Source: a virus
Length of the DNA: 29,352 bases
Reading direction: 5' to 3' (one strand)
IMG/VR virus record: IMGVR_UViG_3300032326_002694
Coordinates: 1-29,352 of that record
Under the pieces are notes generated by a model. The model did no database searches and was not told the origin of the DNA. It worked only from the letters and a program-made list of their open reading frames with translations. A program made the translations under genes and the position numbers. Below are positions 7,332-15,024 of this stretch, in pieces. How positions within the stretch are numbered: the stretch's first letter is position 1; each line of letters begins with the position of its first letter.

Positions 7332-7727
7332 CTACTTCACCGGAGCGATGGAAAGGATCTTCACCTGGTGGTCGAAGACGGCGACCAGCGACCCATCGGG
7401 CGAGTGCCAGGTCTCTTTCACCACGCGGCCTGGCTGCCGGACCCACTCTCCGGGCTGGGCGTTTTTGAGTTGCTCGGCGATGAGCGTCGGCGGCATGGGC
7501 GAATAGCGCCCCGCCATGATGCTGGGCAGCTTTGCGACGCGGATTTCAGAGGCCTTGCCATCGTCCCCGAAAACAAGGTCGATCCGCATGCCACCGTGCT
7601 CGTGAGTGGTCGAGGTTTCCGTCGAGGAGATCGCCGCACCGTAGCGGGTGGCCGCTTGCTCGCGAGTTTCGCCCAGGCGACCATGGGCCAGCCCGGCCAG
7701 GAGGATGAGTAGGGGGATGGATTTCAT
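7332..7727 (-). CDS. Secreted hypothetical protein
   Basis: A 131-aa protein with a short signal peptide (MKSIPLLILLAGLAHG) and a mature part starting near RLGETREQAATRYG. It contains a beta-rich segment (GGMRIDLVFGDDGKASEIRV) and ends in KILSIAPVK. The ATG at 7727 overlaps the stop of the HsdR-N-like gene, so they are coupled. Because it lies between the immunity gene and lysis genes it could be a lysogenic-conversion or superinfection-exclusion factor, but nothing in the sequence proves it. Confidence 0.6.
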   Translation of the reverse strand: MKSIPLLILLAGLAHGRLGETREQAATRYGAAISSTETSTTHEHGGMRIDLVFGDDGKASEIRVAKLPSIMAGRYSPMPPTLIAEQLKNAQPGEWVRQPGRVVKETWHSPDGSLVAVFDHQVKILSIAPVK

Positions 7728-8575
7728 GGCGCTGGATCAGGATCGCTGGTGCCTGCCTCATCGGTGCCCATTTGTTCACCGGTTTCAGTCGTGACCTCGC
7801 CGGGGGCATCGGGAGCTTTGTCCTTGGCGGCTTTCTTGGCGAGCTTGTTCGCTTGCTTCTTGACCCTGGAGGCTGCATCAGCGGCCTTTTCGCCCTCGGT
7901 GACTTCGCGTTTGAGGATCGACGATTTCAGCATGATGCCCAGCTCTTCCGCTGTGACTTTAATGTCTGGGAAAATCCTCCGCAGTTCACGCCGCAACACC
8001 GCGACGACGGGGTCTTGCATCAGGACCTGAGTGACCGTGTAGGGATTCATTATGGCCGCATGCTGGTGGAAAAGGTTCATCGCATCAGCCAAGACACCTT
8101 CCCGCGAGATCATGAAAAGCTTCCGTTGATCGTCTTCCGCCCGAGGGTTCAACGTAGTGAGATCAAACGAGCAAATTTCCTCGGCATCGATGGGCTGGGC
8201 GAACTTCATGCGGAAGAGCCGCCAGCGGATGGAGTTCGTAAGCATGACCCACTCGATGCCCTGGTTGGCCGCGTAGTTGATCGCCTGGCGGAGGTGCGAC
8301 TCATTCAGATCCACGCCGGCGGCCTTCGCTTCGAGTAAGACCCGGATCTTGCCATCGATGCGAATGGCGAGATCGCAGAAGGTGCCGCGAATTTGCTGTT
8401 CGCTGGTCAGCTCCGTGTATTTGTCGAAGCCGCAAACATCGGCGAGGATGTCCTTGATCAGAGTGACGGTGTCCGCCTCAGAAACATCGCGAGCCCGGTG
8501 GGATTCGGCGATTTTCTGATAGTTCTTGAGAGAGGCGGTGGCCCGGTCGATGACTTTCTTTGGGATGTTGAACAT
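7724..8575 (-). CDS. Stand-alone HsdR-N-like PD-(D/E)XK nuclease-family protein
   Basis: A 283-aa protein starting MFNIPKKVIDRATASLKNYQ at 8575. The N-terminal 150 residues match the type I restriction HsdR N-terminal nuclease fold: TFCDLAI (Asp68), then VLLEAKAAG giving E82-x-K84, preceded by helices ending in ILADVCGFD. There is no helicase part and no HsdM/HsdS neighbour, so it is not a normal type I enzyme. The C-terminus is a Lys/Ala tail (KKQANKLAKKAAKDKAPD). It lies 8 bp downstream of the repressor and so is probably expressed in the lysogen, which would fit a role against other phages (inference). Confidence 0.7.
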   Translation of the reverse strand: MFNIPKKVIDRATASLKNYQKIAESHRARDVSEADTVTLIKDILADVCGFDKYTELTSEQQIRGTFCDLAIRIDGKIRVLLEAKAAGVDLNESHLRQAINYAANQGIEWVMLTNSIRWRLFRMKFAQPIDAEEICSFDLTTLNPRAEDDQRKLFMISREGVLADAMNLFHQHAAIMNPYTVTQVLMQDPVVAVLRRELRRIFPDIKVTAEELGIMLKSSILKREVTEGEKAADAASRVKKQANKLAKKAAKDKAPDAPGEVTTETGEQMGTDEAGTSDPDPAP

Positions 8576-8583
8576 GGGATCTG

Positions 8584-9084
8584 TTAGGTGGATTCGGTTC
8601 GGATGAGCAAGAGCAATGCCCTGGCAGCGGACGCGGCCTCGGCATCCCCGGCGAGGGCTTGGCGGGTGAGGTTTTCCAGGGACTCCGCCCGCTCGGCGGA
8701 GTTCAGCCGGCGAAAGAGCCAGCGAGCGAGTATTTCCATTTCGGCACATGAGGCGGAGGCGGCGGGCGGGGTCATGAGATTTTCACTGCGCACCCGATAG
8801 GGAGGCGGCTCCTCACCCACGTTTCGAGGAGGTCCGGCATCATCGGCAAAGCCGCCGCCGGCAGCGATCACGCGTTCGACGAATTCACCAGGCTGCAATG
8901 ACAACTCGGCGGCGATGCGCTCCGCGAAACCTTCCGTCAGGGGCCGTTTGCCTGTTTCGACCTCAGAAAGGTAGGACGCAGCCACCCCTAGTCGGGCCGC
9001 CAAATCCTTGGCGCTGAGGGACTGCGCCTCGCGGAGATACTTCAGGCCACGACCGTGGTCGCGGAGGGTGCGGAAAACGCTCAC
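8584..9084 (-). CDS. XRE-family HTH repressor (phage immunity, c-type)
   Basis: The HTH is LREAQSLSAKDLAARLGVAA-SYLSEVETGKRPLTEGFAERIAAEL, a classic cro/C1-type motif. The rest is helical with no S24 peptidase domain, so induction by RecA-stimulated self-cleavage is not expected. The start is uncertain: there is no ATG; the GTG at 9084 (166 aa) is my choice, and the frame remains open to a TTG at 9186 (200 aa), which would run through the palindromes. It is divergent from a small HTH gene across a palindrome-rich spacer, the layout of Mu c and ner. A DNA-binding repressor of the early operon is the natural role. Confidence 0.78.
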   Translation of the reverse strand: MSVFRTLRDHGRGLKYLREAQSLSAKDLAARLGVAASYLSEVETGKRPLTEGFAERIAAELSLQPGEFVERVIAAGGGFADDAGPPRNVGEEPPPYRVRSENLMTPPAASASCAEMEILARWLFRRLNSAERAESLENLTRQALAGDAEAASAARALLLLIRTEST

Positions 9085-9149
9085 GCCACGATGACGGGTC
9101 AACAAAGCCCGCCAGTCAAGCAACGGCGGGGTTTCCCTTGTATCTTCAT

Positions 9150-9238
9150 GGTGAACTTCACCTAAGAATGGTGAAGTTTTTTGCAATTCGGGTGAATTTC
9201 ACTTGCGCGGATTCGGCGAATTCGTAGAAGTGACTTCG
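9150..9238. promoter_or_regulatory. Divergent operator/control region
   Basis: Dyads between the repressor and the Ner-like gene: GGTGAA-C-TTCACC (9150-9162), half-site GGTGAAG (9170-9176), GGTGAA-T-TTCACT (9191-9203), ATTCG-G-CGAAT (9211-9221) and GAAGT-G-ACTTC (9228-9238). The first three start 20 and 21 bp apart, about two helical turns, so bound dimers would lie on one face. They most likely bind the XRE repressor and/or the Ner-like protein. I cannot place -35/-10 boxes with confidence. Confidence 0.65.
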
Positions 9239-9240
9239 TT

Positions 9241-9429
9241 ATGACGAGTCAACGACGGGCTGCCGCGAAAAAGCGGCTCAAGAAGAAGGGCTGGTCCCAC
9301 CGGGCCGCCGCCGCCGAGCTGGGCGTGACGTTCGAGCACCTCAACCGCGTGCTGAACGGCCACCGCGAATCCGCCCGGCTCATCGCCGCCATCGAAGCTC
9401 TGCCAGCGAGGGAGGTCGCAGCCGCATGA
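9241..9429 (+). CDS. Ner/Cro-like small HTH protein
   Basis: A 62-aa basic protein: MTSQRRAAAKKRLKKKGWSH, then RAAAAELGVTFEHLNRVLNGHRES, a compact HTH of the Cro/Ner type. It is the first gene of the rightward early operon, immediately after the operator region, as ner is in Mu, where Ner shuts down early transcription and the repressor promoter. The palindrome GAAGTGACTTC lies 2 bases before its ATG. The stop overlaps the next gene (ATGA). Confidence 0.75.
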   Translation: MTSQRRAAAKKRLKKKGWSHRAAAAELGVTFEHLNRVLNGHRESARLIAAIEALPAREVAAA

Positions 9430-9593
9430 GGACGCTCACGGAAATTCTCGCGGACATGGAGCTTGCCATGGATCTGCTCAAGCGGACCGCCGGGCAGCCT
9501 GAAAACGGCACCATGGCCAAGGAGGCAAATGGCTGGATCCGCCGCCTCACCGTCGAACTCGACAACCTGCAAACAAAGGAGGTCGGCAAGTGA
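9426..9593 (+). CDS. Small hypothetical early protein
   Basis: A 55-aa frame from the ATG at 9426 (overlapping the previous stop as ATGA) to the TGA at 9591-9593, which overlaps the next start (GTGA). The product is MRTLTEILADMELAMDLLK and a predicted helical remainder ending LDNLQTKEVGK. The double overlap and the codon use typical of the neighbours support translation. No family is recognised. Confidence 0.6.
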   Translation: MRTLTEILADMELAMDLLKRTAGQPENGTMAKEANGWIRRLTVELDNLQTKEVGK

Positions 9594-10504
9594 GCACCCA
9601 ACTCATTCTTCGGGAGTCGATGGCTCCGCACCCGCTCCTGGCGCGTGTCGGCACCATGGAAAGCCTCGCCACTCATTTCACCATTCGGTCGCGCAAGGCC
9701 GGGAAAAACCGCGATGAGCATGCCGAGCGTGCTGCCGAGCTTGAGGGCGATCTCGCCGCACTGCTCGCCAGCATCACGGACGTGGGCATCATCGAGCCCC
9801 TCAAAATCTGCAAGATCGAGGACGATGACGACACCCCCCGCCCGCTCGGAGCGGAATGGTGGATCGTCGATGGTCGGAACCGCTGGTATGCCGCCGGCTC
9901 CGCAAAGCTCGCCAAGGTCCCGGCCACCATCGTCGCCGCCAGCGACGCGCCCGCCATCATCGCCGCTACGGTGGCCGGACGCCGCCACTACTCGAAGGGC
10001 GCGGCGGCTTACCTGGCATGTCTCCTCAATCCGCAGATCGCTCTGGATGGGGGCAAGCGGAAGCTGGCCGCCCTGAAGCAAAGCCCGTCCCGCACTGAAT
10101 GCGGGACGGACCTCCCGGCCCTCGCCTTCAAGTTCTCCGTGTCCCTCCGCCTCATGGAGCAAGCCGCTGAGCTATTCCGCCTGCTCGAAGGCGATGGAAA
10201 GCCATTCCAGGCCGATGCCGAGGCGAATGTCTGGGCGGGCTGTGGCCTCGGAGCCGTGAAGGCCGGCGTCGATTTCCTCATCGCCAACGGCAAGGCCGAA
10301 AAGAAGGCCAAAGACCCCGCCGCCATCGCCCGCGCTGCCGCATGGCAGACCTATCGCGGAGCCCAAACCAAAGTCTCCGACCTCTGGAAAAAGTGGGACG
10401 CGCTCGATGACGAGCAACGCGAAGCCGCCAAGACCGGCATCGCCACCTGGATCGAGGAAGCACCCGCCGAAATCCGCGAACTCATCACCCAATCCCTCAT
10501 CTAA
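9590..10504 (+). CDS. ParB/Srx-domain protein
   Basis: A 304-aa protein starting at the GTG at 9590. Its N-terminal half carries a ParB/sulfiredoxin-like fold: GIIEPLKICKIE, EWWIVDGRNRWYAAG (residues 89-103, the GERR-type motif) and KLAKVPATIV. A second helical part follows (AYLACLLNPQIALDGGKRKL and FKFSVSLRLMEQAAELFRLL), which may hold an HTH like that of ParB proteins. In transposable phages, related genes lie beside the transposase, where they may bind DNA or act as nucleases. The distal part contains a perfect hairpin at DNA level (10085-10109). Confidence 0.7.
   Translation: MSTQLILRESMAPHPLLARVGTMESLATHFTIRSRKAGKNRDEHAERAAELEGDLAALLASITDVGIIEPLKICKIEDDDDTPRPLGAEWWIVDGRNRWYAAGSAKLAKVPATIVAASDAPAIIAATVAGRRHYSKGAAAYLACLLNPQIALDGGKRKLAALKQSPSRTECGTDLPALAFKFSVSLRLMEQAAELFRLLEGDGKPFQADAEANVWAGCGLGAVKAGVDFLIANGKAEKKAKDPAAIARAAAWQTYRGAQTKVSDLWKKWDALDDEQREAAKTGIATWIEEAPAEIRELITQSLI
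10085..10109. repeat. Perfect 10-bp hairpin inside the ParB-like gene
   Basis: Arms CCGTCCCGCA (10085-10094) and TGCGGGACGG (10100-10109) flank a CTGAA loop. It encodes a short, probably looped segment (SRTECGTDLP) of the protein. The perfect symmetry in a coding region suggests a DNA- or RNA-level function, but none is shown. Confidence 0.5.
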
Positions 10505-10505
10505 C

Positions 10506-10721
10506 ATGAACCCCACCTGGACACCCGGCGAGCCGCCAAAGGACGGCCAATTCTACGTGGTTTACGCCCGTCTCAAGGACGGGTATGACCGTTGGAATGG
10601 AGCGGACCGCATTCAGTGGGACGACATCGCCGGGGAGTGGGTGGACACCTACGGAATGCCTCTGGTGCAAGGCGAAGGAGTATCCGCCACCATCCTCTTC
10701 TGGATTCCCGTTCCCGTCTAA
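10506..10721 (+). CDS. Small hypothetical protein
   Basis: A 71-aa protein, MNPTWTPGEPPKDGQFYVVY, then ARLKDGYDRWNGADRIQWDDIAGEWVDTYGMP and FWIPVPV. It is aromatic-rich and resembles the small DUF551-like or SH3-like phage proteins that begin with a W-x-P-x-x-G-x-P-P motif (weak similarity by eye). The ATG is 1 base after the ParB-like stop, and its TAA is 5 bases before the transposase ATG, so it is inside the early operon. Confidence 0.65.
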   Translation: MNPTWTPGEPPKDGQFYVVYARLKDGYDRWNGADRIQWDDIAGEWVDTYGMPLVQGEGVSATILFWIPVPV

Positions 10722-10726
10722 CAGCC

Positions 10727-12493
10727 ATGACGAAACAGCAAAAGCTCACCCTTGCGAACCATGCCCGGCAGCTCCTCGCTGCCGGGGGCATGCGCCAGGC
10801 CGATGTCGCCCGCCAGCTCGGGCTCACGCCGGTGCAGCTTACGCGTTTCCTCCGCCTCGATGCCGACTCTCTGGCCCGGCCAGCCGCTGGCGGACGCCCC
10901 GCCAGCGTCCCGCTCACCCCCGGCGACATCGACCTTCTCCGCCGCTATCGGCTCATGAACAAAGTGCATTCCCTGGCGAAGGCCATCGATGCCTTTCTCG
11001 ATGATCCGTCCGCTTCCCCTGAAGCCTATCGCGCCCTTTCCGCGATCATCGCCCGCGCTCATGCCGAGCGACGCCAGCCGAAATGGCCGCTTTCCGTGCG
11101 CAAAGCAGCCGAGCTGACTCCCGCCCTGGAAGCTGAGCTTCGCGGATCGAAGCATGCCTTCGATGTCGCCATGCGTTCCCGCTCCGGAGCCTTCATCCGC
11201 ATCGGGGACCGTGATGTCCCGCTCCGTGCCGGCATGGTGTTTCAGAGCGATGACATGAGCATCAACCAGCCTTATCGGTATTTCGATGCCGCCCTGGGCC
11301 GCGAAACCACCGGACGGCAAACCCTCATCACGCGGGACACGCGCTCGCTCCGCTGGCTCCAGGCGGACCTCTGCGGCCGCGAGCGCGATGCCTATCGCTT
11401 GGAAGACATCGCGGACCACATGCGCGCCGTCGTCGAGGCCAATGGCCTGCCCCTCGCGTGGATCGTCGAGCGTGGCCCCTGGAAGAATACTTTTATCGAC
11501 GGCCTGCGCCTGGAAGACGGCCGCCGCTGGGGCTCACTCTCCGATCTTTTCTTCATTCATCACGCCTTCACCTCCACCGGCAAGAGCGAGGTCGAGGGAG
11601 GATTTGCCGAGCTGCAATCCCTGCTCTCCCACCGTTCCACGGACATCGGCGCGCATCGCGGCGAGTTTGAGAAGGCCACGAAACTTTTCCTCCGCGCTCA
11701 GAAAGGCCATGCCGATGCGCTGCCCTATTTCTGGGCTCTCCCCGAATGCGCTGCCGCCCTGGTGGATGTCATGGAGCGAGACAACCGCGCTCTGAAAAGC
11801 CGCCAGCATTTCAATGGCCGCACCGTAAGCGCCGAGGAACTCTGGGCTGCCGAGCATGTCCGGACGCCTCTGTTAGAAAAGGACCGCTGGTATTTCCTCC
11901 CGGTGAAAAAGACCGCCAGCGTCCGCGGTGGCATCATCGAAGTCCGCGCGGACCACTACGAGCGGAGTTTCCGCTTCGCCGTGCATGGTGCCGTGGGCAT
12001 GCCCTTGCTGCCGAACCTTTACCCGGTCCTCATCGCCTTCCACCCGGCGCGCCCGCATGAAGGCTGCCACGTCTTCAATGCCTGCACCGACCAGCGGAAC
12101 CGCGAGGGCTTTGCCTTTGGCCAGCTCATCGGCGTCGCCGAGTTCGATGCGGATGTCCCGAAATACGTCTTCGATGGTGCCGCGCCCGAGATCGAGACCA
12201 AGCGCAAGCGCAATGCCGCCCTCCGCGCCGAGTATCGCACCATCATGCCGGCCGGTGAAGGCCCGGCCATGCTGAAGAGCGTGGCGCGCGATGGCCTGGG
12301 CAACGCCCTGGAAGTCCAGCGGAACCCCACGGCAGACGCCCCGGCCCCTGCCGAGCCAGCCAGGGAAACCCGCATCGCCGCCCCGGTGCGCGGAGGCCTC
12401 GCCGCCATGCCTCGCGAAGCTGCCGCCCTCTTCGGCTCAGACCGCGCCGCTGCCCTGGCTGCCCTCGAATCCGCTGCCGAGCAGCACCTCTAA
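10727..12493 (+). CDS. MuA-like DDE transposase
   Basis: A 588-aa protein (MuA is 663). The N-terminus has an HTH (GMRQADVARQLGLTPVQLTRFL, 21-42) for DNA binding. The catalytic RNase-H core runs from GMVFQSDDMSINQPY (Asp175/176) through WIVERGPWKNTFIDG (Glu248 where most transposases have DNG) to GKSEVEGGFAELQSLL (Glu288 or Glu290). A beta-barrel and tail follow (YERSFRFAVHGAVGMPLLPN). It would cut and join phage ends for integration and replicative transposition, with the MuB-like ATPase as target selector. The ATG at 10727 is 5 bases after the preceding stop. Confidence 0.88.
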   Translation: MTKQQKLTLANHARQLLAAGGMRQADVARQLGLTPVQLTRFLRLDADSLARPAAGGRPASVPLTPGDIDLLRRYRLMNKVHSLAKAIDAFLDDPSASPEAYRALSAIIARAHAERRQPKWPLSVRKAAELTPALEAELRGSKHAFDVAMRSRSGAFIRIGDRDVPLRAGMVFQSDDMSINQPYRYFDAALGRETTGRQTLITRDTRSLRWLQADLCGRERDAYRLEDIADHMRAVVEANGLPLAWIVERGPWKNTFIDGLRLEDGRRWGSLSDLFFIHHAFTSTGKSEVEGGFAELQSLLSHRSTDIGAHRGEFEKATKLFLRAQKGHADALPYFWALPECAAALVDVMERDNRALKSRQHFNGRTVSAEELWAAEHVRTPLLEKDRWYFLPVKKTASVRGGIIEVRADHYERSFRFAVHGAVGMPLLPNLYPVLIAFHPARPHEGCHVFNACTDQRNREGFAFGQLIGVAEFDADVPKYVFDGAAPEIETKRKRNAALRAEYRTIMPAGEGPAMLKSVARDGLGNALEVQRNPTADAPAPAEPARETRIAAPVRGGLAAMPREAAALFGSDRAAALAALESAAEQHL

Positions 12494-12526
12494 CATTCTC
12501 TCCCCGCTAACACCAAGGACGACACC

Positions 12527-12880
12527 ATGGATACGCTAAAACACACCGCCAGCTCCGCCGCGCCAGCCGTGGAGGAAACCACTGAGGGCTTCCGCCCCAC
12601 GTTGATCGAGGGCCGCCACACGGCGGACCGCGAACTCCGCATCACCCTGCCCACCGGAGCCGTCTGGCTCTACGACTTCCCGCTGCCTCCGCGCATCGTG
12701 GTCGCCGCATCGGGCAGGGAAACCACCGTGCCGGACATGCTCTCCGCCCGCGCCCTCCTGGTGTGTGTGGATCTCGCATCGCCGCGCGTCGCCACCGTGT
12801 TCCAGCCATCGGCTGAGGGCATCCACCCATTCCTTGGGCTCGCCACCCGCATCGGCGTGGAAAGGAACCCCCGCGCATGA
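12527..12880 (+). CDS. Hypothetical protein between transposase and MuB-like ATPase
   Basis: A 117-aa protein (MDTLKHTASSAAPAVEETT, then LRITLPTGAVWLYDFPLPPRIVVAASGR). The N-terminal 25 residues look disordered and the rest is beta-rich. The ATG is preceded by the AGGACGACACC leader shared by three other genes here, with AGGA acting as a ribosome-binding site. Its stop overlaps the ATPase start (ATGA). Function unknown; its position suggests an accessory role in transposition. Confidence 0.65.
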   Translation: MDTLKHTASSAAPAVEETTEGFRPTLIEGRHTADRELRITLPTGAVWLYDFPLPPRIVVAASGRETTVPDMLSARALLVCVDLASPRVATVFQPSAEGIHPFLGLATRIGVERNPRA

Positions 12881-13947
12881 ACTTCATGACCGCATCCCAC
12901 CCCGAGGCGGACCAGCGCGCGGACGCATCGCCCACCGCTGCCGAACTCATCGCCCTCGCCCAGGGCATCCAGGCTTGGCAGGCATCCAGATCCCCGCGCA
13001 TCAGCAATGAGGAAATGCTCCGGCGGTATCCCGGCCTGAGTAGTACGAAAACCTTCCGTCGCCTGGTCAATGGCGATGCCGATTTCGCGGACCTCGATAG
13101 CCTCCTCGCTCGCTACCGTGGCGTCTGGGATCTCATCCAGCATGGCTCCGGCGCGAATGGGCCGGAGGAAATCTATCCCGACCTGGAACCCGCCTTCGAG
13201 ACCGCGAAAGCCGCCGCCCTACTCATCCCGCAGCACGGACGCGAGCGGCTCTTGCTCATCGAAGGACCGACCGGATCCGGCAAGACCATGTCGCTCACGA
13301 ACATCGTCCGCCGCTACCCGAAAACGGCGTTCCTAGTAGATGCCAACACCGCATGGAAGAACCCGAACTGCATGGTCGCGGACATCCTCGTCGCTGCCGG
13401 TGTCTATTCGGACCCTACCGAGGACGAAAACTCCCGCATGCCCATCCGCTACGCTGGCCGGCTCGCCGCCCTGAAGGCTCACTTCCGCAGCAAGCGCCAG
13501 ATCCTCGCCATCGACGAAGGCCACCACATGGCTGCCGAATCGTTGAACGTCCTGAAGGGCCTGCTCAATGACTCGGATGTCATCGTGATCGTCGCGTGCA
13601 TCGATACGCTGTGGAAGAAGCTGGCCAGCGCCGCCTGGGCGGAGGCCAGCCAGCTCGTGCTCAATCGCATGTTCGATCGAGTGCGGCTGAAAGCCCCCTC
13701 GCCGGCGGATGCCGAGCTTTTCCTCCGCCGCCGGGTCCCTGCTCTGGAATCCGCTCAGGGAGATTGGACCGCCGCCCTGGGCATCGTCTGCCGCGCCGCT
13801 CAGTCCTACGGCTCCTATGCCTTCCTCCGCCGCCTGGCGAAACGCCTGGGCAACGCGGACACCATCGCCAAGGCCACGGTCCTCGCTGAGACCGAGGACC
13901 TCGTCGCCGCCCTGCAAACCCGCAACGCCAAACCCGTCGCCGCATGA
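12877..13947 (+). CDS. MuB-like AAA+ ATPase (transposition target protein)
   Basis: A 356-aa protein. Residues 40-66 (PRISNEEMLRRYPGLSSTKT) are a small N-terminal HTH-like domain as in MuB. The ATPase follows: Walker A GPTGSGKT (130-137), Walker B QILAIDEGHH with Asp213/Glu214, and a sensor-like VIVACIDTLWKKL. MuB binds target DNA as a filament, stimulates the transposase and gives target immunity. It lies directly downstream of the transposase gene cluster, overlapping its neighbours on both sides (ATGA), as expected for an early operon. Confidence 0.85.
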   Translation: MNFMTASHPEADQRADASPTAAELIALAQGIQAWQASRSPRISNEEMLRRYPGLSSTKTFRRLVNGDADFADLDSLLARYRGVWDLIQHGSGANGPEEIYPDLEPAFETAKAAALLIPQHGRERLLLIEGPTGSGKTMSLTNIVRRYPKTAFLVDANTAWKNPNCMVADILVAAGVYSDPTEDENSRMPIRYAGRLAALKAHFRSKRQILAIDEGHHMAAESLNVLKGLLNDSDVIVIVACIDTLWKKLASAAWAEASQLVLNRMFDRVRLKAPSPADAELFLRRRVPALESAQGDWTAALGIVCRAAQSYGSYAFLRRLAKRLGNADTIAKATVLAETEDLVAALQTRNAKPVAA

Positions 13948-14420
13948 CTCCCACCCTCATCGACCGCGAGGCCCAGCGCGAAATCATCGACCTACTCGGG
14001 AAGATGTCTCTCATCGAATACGCCCTTGAGTGCGTCATCGTCGGAGACATCGGCCCGGCCACGGCCACGCCATCCGCTCGCCGGACCTTCGCCGAGACCT
14101 TGCGGGCCACCGCTGGTCGCCTCTGCGAGTTTGCCGATACCATCGACCCCCTCACCGATCGCATCGCCGAATCCGGCGAGGTCATCGAGATCGAGCACCT
14201 CCCGCTGGATGGCGAGGGCGACATCGAGGCCGTAGAGACCGCGCTGGACGCCCTCCGCGAGCGAATCGGCTTCAGCGAAAACACCGTCCACTACCTCTCC
14301 GACACCTGTGCGAATGCCCTCCTCGAACGCATCCGCCATGGCCGCGTCTGCGCCGAGCGTGTCGCCCACATCCTCCAGGCTGCGCGTGCAGCCATCACCG
14401 AAACCACTGCCACCCACTGA
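13944..14420 (+). CDS. Hypothetical early protein
   Basis: A 158-aa, mostly helical acidic protein (MTPTLIDREAQREIIDLLGK, LRATAGRLCEFADTIDPLTDR, GDIEAVETALDALRERIGFS). No catalytic motif is visible. The ATG overlaps the MuB-like stop and the gene ends 4 bases before the Gam-like ATG, so it is part of the transposition/replication block. Confidence 0.65.
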   Translation: MTPTLIDREAQREIIDLLGKMSLIEYALECVIVGDIGPATATPSARRTFAETLRATAGRLCEFADTIDPLTDRIAESGEVIEIEHLPLDGEGDIEAVETALDALRERIGFSENTVHYLSDTCANALLERIRHGRVCAERVAHILQAARAAITETTATH

Positions 14421-14424
14421 CATC

Positions 14425-14994
14425 ATGACCACCAAATCGCTCCTATCCAAGCTCCGCCTCCCCGCCATCAAGGACCGTGATGAGGCCACCGGCATCGCTG
14501 CCGCCACCGCCGCCCTCATCCTCGAACGCGACCGCGCCATCCTCACTCGTGACGAGCGGCTCGAAGCCCTGAAGATGGAATTCTCCATCCACATCGAGGA
14601 ACTCGACCGCGAGATCGAACAGAAAACCAAGCGCCTCGCCCAATGGGCCACGGCCAACCGCAAGAACGAGTTTGGAGAAAAGCAGTCGATCACGCTCGCG
14701 GGTCACAAGCTGTTTTTCCGCGCTGGCAAGGGCAAGGTCGCATTCGAACCTGGCATCAAGGCTGCCGAGGCCCTCGATAGTCTCCTGGCCTGCGACGATG
14801 AGAAAACCATCGAGCGGTTTGTGAGCATCAAGCCCACGCTCAACAAGAACGCCATACTGGCCGCATTCCGGTCGAGCGATACCGCCCGCGAGTTCCTGGA
14901 ATCCCTGGGCATCCGCGTCGTGAAGGGCGAGGCATTCGGCTTCGAGCCGGACCGCGATGTCCCTGCCGAGCAGCCCACCGTCCCTGTCACCTGA
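14425..14994 (+). CDS. gam: Mu Gam-like host-nuclease inhibitor
   Basis: A 189-aa protein starting at MTTKSLLSKL. The N-terminal two-thirds form a long helical region (LEALKMEFSIHIEELDREIEQKTKRLAQWATANRKNEF), followed by ITLAGHKLFFRAGKGKVAF, the beta element typical of Gam. The C-terminal FVSIKPTLNKNAILAAF...LGIRVVKGEAFGFEP matches the Gam end (I-x-V-x-x-G-E-x-F-x-x-P). Gam dimers bind DNA ends and protect linear DNA from RecBCD-type exonucleases. Its place after A and B is as in Mu. Confidence 0.85.
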   Translation: MTTKSLLSKLRLPAIKDRDEATGIAAATAALILERDRAILTRDERLEALKMEFSIHIEELDREIEQKTKRLAQWATANRKNEFGEKQSITLAGHKLFFRAGKGKVAFEPGIKAAEALDSLLACDDEKTIERFVSIKPTLNKNAILAAFRSSDTAREFLESLGIRVVKGEAFGFEPDRDVPAEQPTVPVT

Positions 14995-15024
14995 ACCTGA
15001 ATTGTTAGAAAGGCATCCCACACC

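Noticed and set aside
7749-8338. Plus-strand frames opposite the HsdR-N-like gene
   Set aside because: They lack motifs and starts, and the minus-strand gene has nuclease motifs and operon overlaps.
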